Shown: positions 59,474 through 64,000 of the stretch, piece after piece
Numbering within the stretch: the stretch's first letter is position 1
How the letters are laid out: the number at the start of each line of letters is the position of its first letter
Origin: an uncultured Fidelibacterota bacterium
GTDB lineage: Bacteria > Fidelibacterota > Marinisomatia > Marinisomatales > Marinisomataceae
Reading direction: 5' to 3'
Length of the DNA stretch: 64,000 nt
NCBI GenBank assembly: GCA_902578385.1
Contig: CACHCR010000001.1
Location: forward strand, 210,371 to 274,370
Made by a program: the position numbers and the translations under genes
The notes under the pieces: model-generated
Databases searched by the model: none
What the model was told of the DNA's origin: nothing
Seen by the model: the letters and a program-made list of their open reading frames with translations, nothing else

Positions 59474-60374
59474 CTATGAGCGATTTTAATTCAAGTTTTT
59501 CCAAAGATAAATAAATATAACCTAATATAATAGTGTACAATAAAAATACAGAATGAAGCAGTATAGCAGCTGTTTGTGATTGTTCAATTTCAATACCATA
59601 TAAGTTTAGAAAATAAATAACTGAAAGATGATAAGTTCCAATTGCTGCTGGAGCTATTGGCAAAGAAGTGACAATGCTTGTAATAACAGTGATACCAATA
59701 TATTGTTGAAAAGATAAATCAATATTTAAAGATTTTAAGAGTGTATACATATATGCTACAAAAGAACACCAAAGCAGAAAAGAAATTCCGCCAAGCTTAA
59801 ATTTATTTTTTGATACTAGTAAATATCCATCAAAAAAATTTTTAGTAATAGAAAATTGTTTTTGAATTTTATTTACAAATGAATTATTTCCAAAAATAAT
59901 AAGAGTTGTGATTATGTATAATAGCAAAATGATCAATGAAAATTCGATACCAAACACATTATTAAAACCAAGAAAGATTAAAAAAATACTAAATAATCCC
60001 ACTATCCATAAATCAATAATTTTTTCTGCAACTAAGCTACCAACAAGGAAGCTGAACTTTATTTCATTTAAATGATGAGACAGTAACTTTGCTCTTCCTA
60101 AATCTCCAGCCCTAAATGGTAATATATTGTTTAAAAAATAGCCAATGTGAGTTGTTGAAATAAACTTATTTATAGGAAGATTTTTTGGTGAGTCTAATAA
60201 GATTTTCCATCTAATAGATCTTAAAATAAATGTTATATAAGTTATTAGTAATGCAGCTAAGATATAGTAGATGTTTGCATCCGTAATCGCTCTATTAACG
60301 TCTTCTAAGTTAATTTGTCTAAATGCAAAATATAGACATAGCGTAGCTATGCAGAACGATAAAATTTTTTTCAA
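59457..60374 (-). CDS. lysylphosphatidylglycerol synthase transmembrane family protein
   Basis: 'RSIRWKILL', 'HIGYFLNNILPFRAGDLGRAKLL', 'LPIAPAAIGTYHLSV'. Confidence 0.85.
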   Translation of the reverse strand: MKKILSFCIATLCLYFAFRQINLEDVNRAITDANIYYILAALLITYITFILRSIRWKILLDSPKNLPINKFISTTHIGYFLNNILPFRAGDLGRAKLLSHHLNEIKFSFLVGSLVAEKIIDLWIVGLFSIFLIFLGFNNVFGIEFSLIILLLYIITTLIIFGNNSFVNKIQKQFSITKNFFDGYLLVSKNKFKLGGISFLLWCSFVAYMYTLLKSLNIDLSFQQYIGITVITSIVTSLPIAPAAIGTYHLSVIYFLNLYGIEIEQSQTAAILLHSVFLLYTIILGYIYLSLEKLELKSLIDDNKN

Positions 60375-60574
60375 GGATCTTGTTTATCTCTTTGAAATTC
60401 CCAATTGACGATTCTTCTTTTCATTTCCTCGCCATTTTCATCAAGATGTTCGCTCGATTCCATTGGACTTTGGTACTCAAGTGGAACATCTGTATCTACT
60501 TGACAATTGCTCATTAATCCTAACATAGCAATGAGCATTATTGAAGCTATGATAGTTGGGAAATGTTTACCCAT
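60371..60574 (-). CDS. small lipoprotein-like hypothetical protein
   Basis: 67 aa with lipobox-like 'GLMSNC'. Confidence 0.55.
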   Translation of the reverse strand: MGKHFPTIIASIMLIAMLGLMSNCQVDTDVPLEYQSPMESSEHLDENGEEMKRRIVNWEFQRDKQDP

Positions 60575-60797
60575 TTAATTTAAAGTCTTTAAAAAAGCTT
60601 GTTTTGCATGCAAGATAAATTATTTCTACCAGTCCAAAAAGTTGAACAAGTCCACATGCTAAAAACCATACTTTATGATCATTTCTTGCAGCAAACCATA
60701 ATGCTAAAAGAGTAAACAAAGCCTCCCAAAGTGATATACCAACAAGTAATGCAGGATTTGCTTGAAGGGCCTCTGCAAAATTAGTAATAATTTCCAT
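60567..60797 (-). CDS. DUF5652-like small membrane protein
   Basis: 'SLWEALFTLLALWFAARNDHKVWFLACGLVQLFGLVEIIYL'. Confidence 0.65.
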   Translation of the reverse strand: MEIITNFAEALQANPALLVGISLWEALFTLLALWFAARNDHKVWFLACGLVQLFGLVEIIYLACKTSFFKDFKLNG

Positions 60798-60807
60798 AAT
60801 ATTCTCC

Positions 60808-60891
60808 TTACGGGTTAAAGAGGAGAGAGATCAAAAAAACAAATAAAATCACTCCACCAAAAATACCCCAATAGTATAATCCAAATTCCAT
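60808..60891 (-). CDS. 27-aa single-TM microprotein MEFGLYYWGIFGGVILFVFLISLLFNP
   Basis: Manually read; immediately upstream of the DUF5652-like gene. Confidence 0.45.
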   Translation of the reverse strand: MEFGLYYWGIFGGVILFVFLISLLFNP

Positions 60892-60940
60892 CTCGAATAT
60901 TAAATATTATTATGTGAGTTGAAAAGTATTATATTTTCGC

Positions 60941-61201
60941 ATGGAAAAAAGAACTCCAGATAACACTAAAATTAAGATGTATACGACATCTTGGTGCGGA
61001 CCTTGTAAAATGGCAAAAAAGTTCTTAGCTGAAAAAGGCTACAATTTTGAAGAAGTTGATATAGAAGAAAATAATATATCTCGAGAAGAGATGGCTTCAA
61101 TGTCAAAAGGACATACTGTCCCTCAAATTTTAATTAATGATTTACCAATAGGTGGATTTGAAGATTTAGTTAAACTATTTAGCACTGAGGCTTTCAAGTA
61201 A
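60941..61201 (+). CDS. glutaredoxin-like protein (CGPC)
   Basis: 'YTTSWCGPCKMAKKFL', 'GHTVPQILIND'. Confidence 0.88.
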   Translation: MEKRTPDNTKIKMYTTSWCGPCKMAKKFLAEKGYNFEEVDIEENNISREEMASMSKGHTVPQILINDLPIGGFEDLVKLFSTEAFK

Positions 61202-61203
61202 AT

Positions 61204-62232
61204 TCAACTAGGTTGATTCCAAGCTTCAAATATTTTTTTAGAAAAATCCTTTTTTGGGTTATGAATCATATCAATCATAAGATCCATCGTATCATTGTAC
61301 AATTCTTTTTTAGCTTTACCGTGTTGAATCCAATGTTCAATATCACTTTTTGTAAATTCTTTACAAATAGTTGCATGGTTAAGTTTTTTTAGTGTATCCG
61401 CATTATTTTCCTGCTCTGGTTGACCAATAAGTGGTTTGCAAAGAATTTTTTTTCCAAGAAAAATAGCTTCTGCTGGTAATTGAAATCCAGCATTGGATAT
61501 TAGACCATTACAGCGAATCAAATCTTCTTTAAAGTTTTGATTTGAGAACGGTTTTAAGATAACGTTATTTACTTTCATTTCTTTATTTATTGAACAATAG
61601 AAAATAAATTGATTGTCTTTTAATTCATTTAATAATGGAATAATACTGTTTTTTTGCTCCCAAGGTAAATAAACAAGAATACTATCTTCATTAATTTGAA
61701 CTTTACCCAAAGTTCTAAATTGATTTTCAATAAATGGAGGTAGTATAGGTTGGTTAAAATGATGAAAATGTGAAGAAATTGTACTATTTATTGGTGTATA
61801 AAATCTCAAAAAAAATAATCCTGCAATTTTCATTCTAAGTGACTTAGGTATCTTATTTAAAAAAGAATATTGGTGCCCAATACCAATACAGTGGATACCA
61901 AGTCTCCTGGCAGCATAAGCAGATATTGGCTCAAAATCAGTTAGAACTATATCATATTCTTTTTTTATATCAAAAATATCTCTCACAAATTGAATAAGAT
62001 TAACATTTATTAATGTCCTAAAGATATCTAATCTTCCTTTTTTAAATATAAAGGTAAATCCTTTCTTGATTACATATGGCTTAAATTCATCTACATCAAA
62101 AAAATCTTCAGGTTTTCTTCCGCTAAAAAGCACAGTAACATTATGACCTCTTTTTTTTAATTCTGAAATAGTAATTCTCGATCTAGAAATATGACCGTTT
62201 CCAGTTGCATTAATTCCATATAGAATATTCAT
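61204..62232 (-). CDS. glycosyltransferase (GT28/MurG-like fold, MJ1255-type)
   Basis: 'GINATGNGHISRSRITI', 'LISNAGFQLPAEAIFLGKKIL'. Confidence 0.75.
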   Translation of the reverse strand: MNILYGINATGNGHISRSRITISELKKRGHNVTVLFSGRKPEDFFDVDEFKPYVIKKGFTFIFKKGRLDIFRTLINVNLIQFVRDIFDIKKEYDIVLTDFEPISAYAARRLGIHCIGIGHQYSFLNKIPKSLRMKIAGLFFLRFYTPINSTISSHFHHFNQPILPPFIENQFRTLGKVQINEDSILVYLPWEQKNSIIPLLNELKDNQFIFYCSINKEMKVNNVILKPFSNQNFKEDLIRCNGLISNAGFQLPAEAIFLGKKILCKPLIGQPEQENNADTLKKLNHATICKEFTKSDIEHWIQHGKAKKELYNDTMDLMIDMIHNPKKDFSKKIFEAWNQPS

Positions 62233-62271
62233 AACTAAATTTATGATTTTGTTAATATTGTTTGAAGCAAA

Positions 62272-62685
62272 TTAGCTTTTTGACAATATTTTTCTAAGAA
62301 TAGTGCTTGAGGTATGAGTGGTGTATGGAAAGTAAACTATCTCAACTCCATGTGGAGCGAAATCCTCTTCAATTTGGTTCCATTGATCAGTACCTTTCCA
62401 ATCATCTCCAACAAACATTTTATCAAATTTTAAATTGTTCCAAGCTTCCATTTTATCATAACTAGTTTGAGGAACTACTTCATCAACATACTTTACTGCT
62501 TCAACTAAATCCATTCTTTCTTGGAATGGTATGAAAGGTTTCTGATTCTTAGCTGATTGGCAAAGCTCGTCTGTTGTTACTCCAACTATTAAGTGATCAC
62601 ATTCTAATCTTGCTCTTTTAAGAATGTTCAGGTGACCAATATGAAATAGATCAAAGACTCCAGTAGTATATCCAATTTTTTTCAT
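62272..62685 (-). CDS. cytidylyltransferase (glycerol-3-phosphate cytidylyltransferase-like)
   Basis: 'TTGVFDLFHIGHLNILKRA', 'GDDWKGTDQWN'. Confidence 0.88.
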   Translation of the reverse strand: MKKIGYTTGVFDLFHIGHLNILKRARLECDHLIVGVTTDELCQSAKNQKPFIPFQERMDLVEAVKYVDEVVPQTSYDKMEAWNNLKFDKMFVGDDWKGTDQWNQIEEDFAPHGVEIVYFPYTTHTSSTILRKILSKS

Positions 62686-62726
62686 TTTATCCGAATGTAT
62701 TACTCAAAATATTTAAGTCTTATATA

Positions 62727-63806
62727 CTAGCAATTTTCTGATAAAAAAGTGACAATTCTTTTACTAGCATTTCCGTCTAAAATCCCTGCAAGTTTTTCAA
62801 GATATTTTTTAGCATTGCTAGATGGTATAAAATTAGAATCTAAAAGATTCTTAGCTTTAGAAATCATTTCATTGTAAGAATTTGCTGGTTTAGCAATTTG
62901 ACCATAATCGTCATAGTCTTGATCCATCCTAGCTTTAAATCTGTAAGAAAATATTCCTCTATAATTCCATCTAAGTTGTAGAAAAGTACACCATAAGACA
63001 GGCTTATTAAGAGCAGCAAACTCAATTATGGCCGATGAAGCATCACTTATCATTAAATCAGCAGATTTAAGAAAGGGTAGAAGTGAATAATCATCAACCT
63101 TAGCTAAGTAAACGTTTTTGAAAGATCCCCAATGTTCAAGTAAATCCCTTTGTTTCTGATATTTTTGCTTACTCATCGAAAAAAAGTGGGGTTTAATTAT
63201 AATATTAAAATTTTCTAAATCAGTAGGAAAATTTTTTGTAAAACGCTCAATACTGCTTGGGTAGAAAGTTGGAGCATAAAGAATTGTTTTTTTATTCCTA
63301 TCTAACCCAAGATTTAAAAAATCAACTCCTTTCTCTTCACCGTTAATGATTGGATCCATTTTACAAAAACCCACATCTTTAAAATTATCTTCTGGATACA
63401 TTTCGCAGAGTCTTTTAAAGCGATAATTACTTTCGACAAACCTAACGGTTGTTGGAGTATCTGATTTTGAGTAATAGCTTTTTTTGGGGCCTACTCCATG
63501 TCCTAGTTGAGCAGTTTTACTATTAATATGAATTTTATCTAATTGCGGAAAAGTGTTTCCTAAAAATATCCAATTTGGCTTTTCTGTTAAGTAAAATTTA
63601 AGCGCGTGACTTTTATCTTGAACCCAGCTGTTAGGTAAACTTTCTATTTCAATAATTTTTTTAATTACATCGTCAAATTTTCCATGATGGAAAATAAATT
63701 TTGATTCAAAAATACTTTCTTTTTGAAGTTGTTTATAAACTGGAAGATATTGAGGTAAGTAATATAGCTCTTGTACATCAAAAAAAATTGTTGGTTTATT
63801 AATCAT
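62727..63806 (-). CDS. CDP-glycerol glycerophosphotransferase family protein
   Basis: 'GHGVGPKKSYY', 'ILYAPTF', 'LMISDASSAIIEFAALNKPV'. Confidence 0.8.
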   Translation of the reverse strand: MINKPTIFFDVQELYYLPQYLPVYKQLQKESIFESKFIFHHGKFDDVIKKIIEIESLPNSWVQDKSHALKFYLTEKPNWIFLGNTFPQLDKIHINSKTAQLGHGVGPKKSYYSKSDTPTTVRFVESNYRFKRLCEMYPEDNFKDVGFCKMDPIINGEEKGVDFLNLGLDRNKKTILYAPTFYPSSIERFTKNFPTDLENFNIIIKPHFFSMSKQKYQKQRDLLEHWGSFKNVYLAKVDDYSLLPFLKSADLMISDASSAIIEFAALNKPVLWCTFLQLRWNYRGIFSYRFKARMDQDYDDYGQIAKPANSYNEMISKAKNLLDSNFIPSSNAKKYLEKLAGILDGNASKRIVTFLSENC

Positions 63807-64000
63807 TTTGCCCTGTTAATTTAAAATAACGCTTTAAAATCAAAAGCTGAATTAATCTTTCTCTTCTAGAGTTTGTAAATTGATTTACAAATTCATTTGC
63901 ATTCTTAATTATTTCTAAACATTCACTCTCTCTATTTTTATAGTAGTTAATTTTTTCTTCTGCATTTGAAAAATCATCTTTTATTTCAATGTAATGAACA
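63799..64000 (-). CDS. C-terminus of a GT90/CAP10-like glycosyltransferase, truncated by window edge
   Basis: Frame 'VHYIEIKDDFSNAEEKINYYKNRESECLEIIKNANEFVNQF...' resembles the CAP10 C-terminal pattern. Confidence 0.5.
   Translation of the reverse strand, partial: VHYIEIKDDFSNAEEKINYYKNRESECLEIIKNANEFVNQFTNSRRERLIQLLILKRYFKLTGQND

Overview
AT-rich 64 kb bacterial window. Lineage cannot be fixed from sequence alone; the gene content looks like a marine FCB-group bacterium such as Marinimicrobia (inference). It has two parts. (1) An accessory block at about 1-16.4 kb: a minus-strand cluster of small acidic proteins diverges, across a 9-bp inverted repeat, from a tightly packed plus-strand array. 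That array encodes TerC, a TerB-like protein with an EF-hand loop, a GxxExxY PD-(D/E)XK protein, an ATP-dependent DNA ligase, acidic orphans (one with a zinc ribbon), a stand-alone LigA-type BRCT protein, orphans, a DUF2779 RecB-like + DEDD nuclease, a DUF262-DUF1524 (GmrSD/SspE-like) protein, a KAP P-loop NTPase, a DUF481-like beta-barrel and a second Cys-rich PD-(D/E)XK nuclease. This is the best candidate for an undescribed DNA-processing/defence system. (2) A housekeeping region at about 16.4-64 kb: M1 peptidase, lgt, dcd, yidD, zupT, grx, xth, ABC exporter, eukaryote-type citrate synthase, nth, PTPS/queD-like, queuosine-precursor transporter, folE, lpd, lipB, lipA, lon, arcC, ubiE/menG, acs, plsC and a glycan/teichoic-like cluster, with three tRNAs (Asn, Glu, Val). 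Smaller points of interest are an Nth lacking the full Fe-S ligand set, a PTPS-like enzyme with the catalytic Cys replaced by Asp, an internally duplicated 1115-aa CPBP protein, candidate operators, and two membrane microproteins absent from the ORF track. No CRISPR array, rRNA, transposase or integrase was seen. All family calls are by motif reading; no searches were run.
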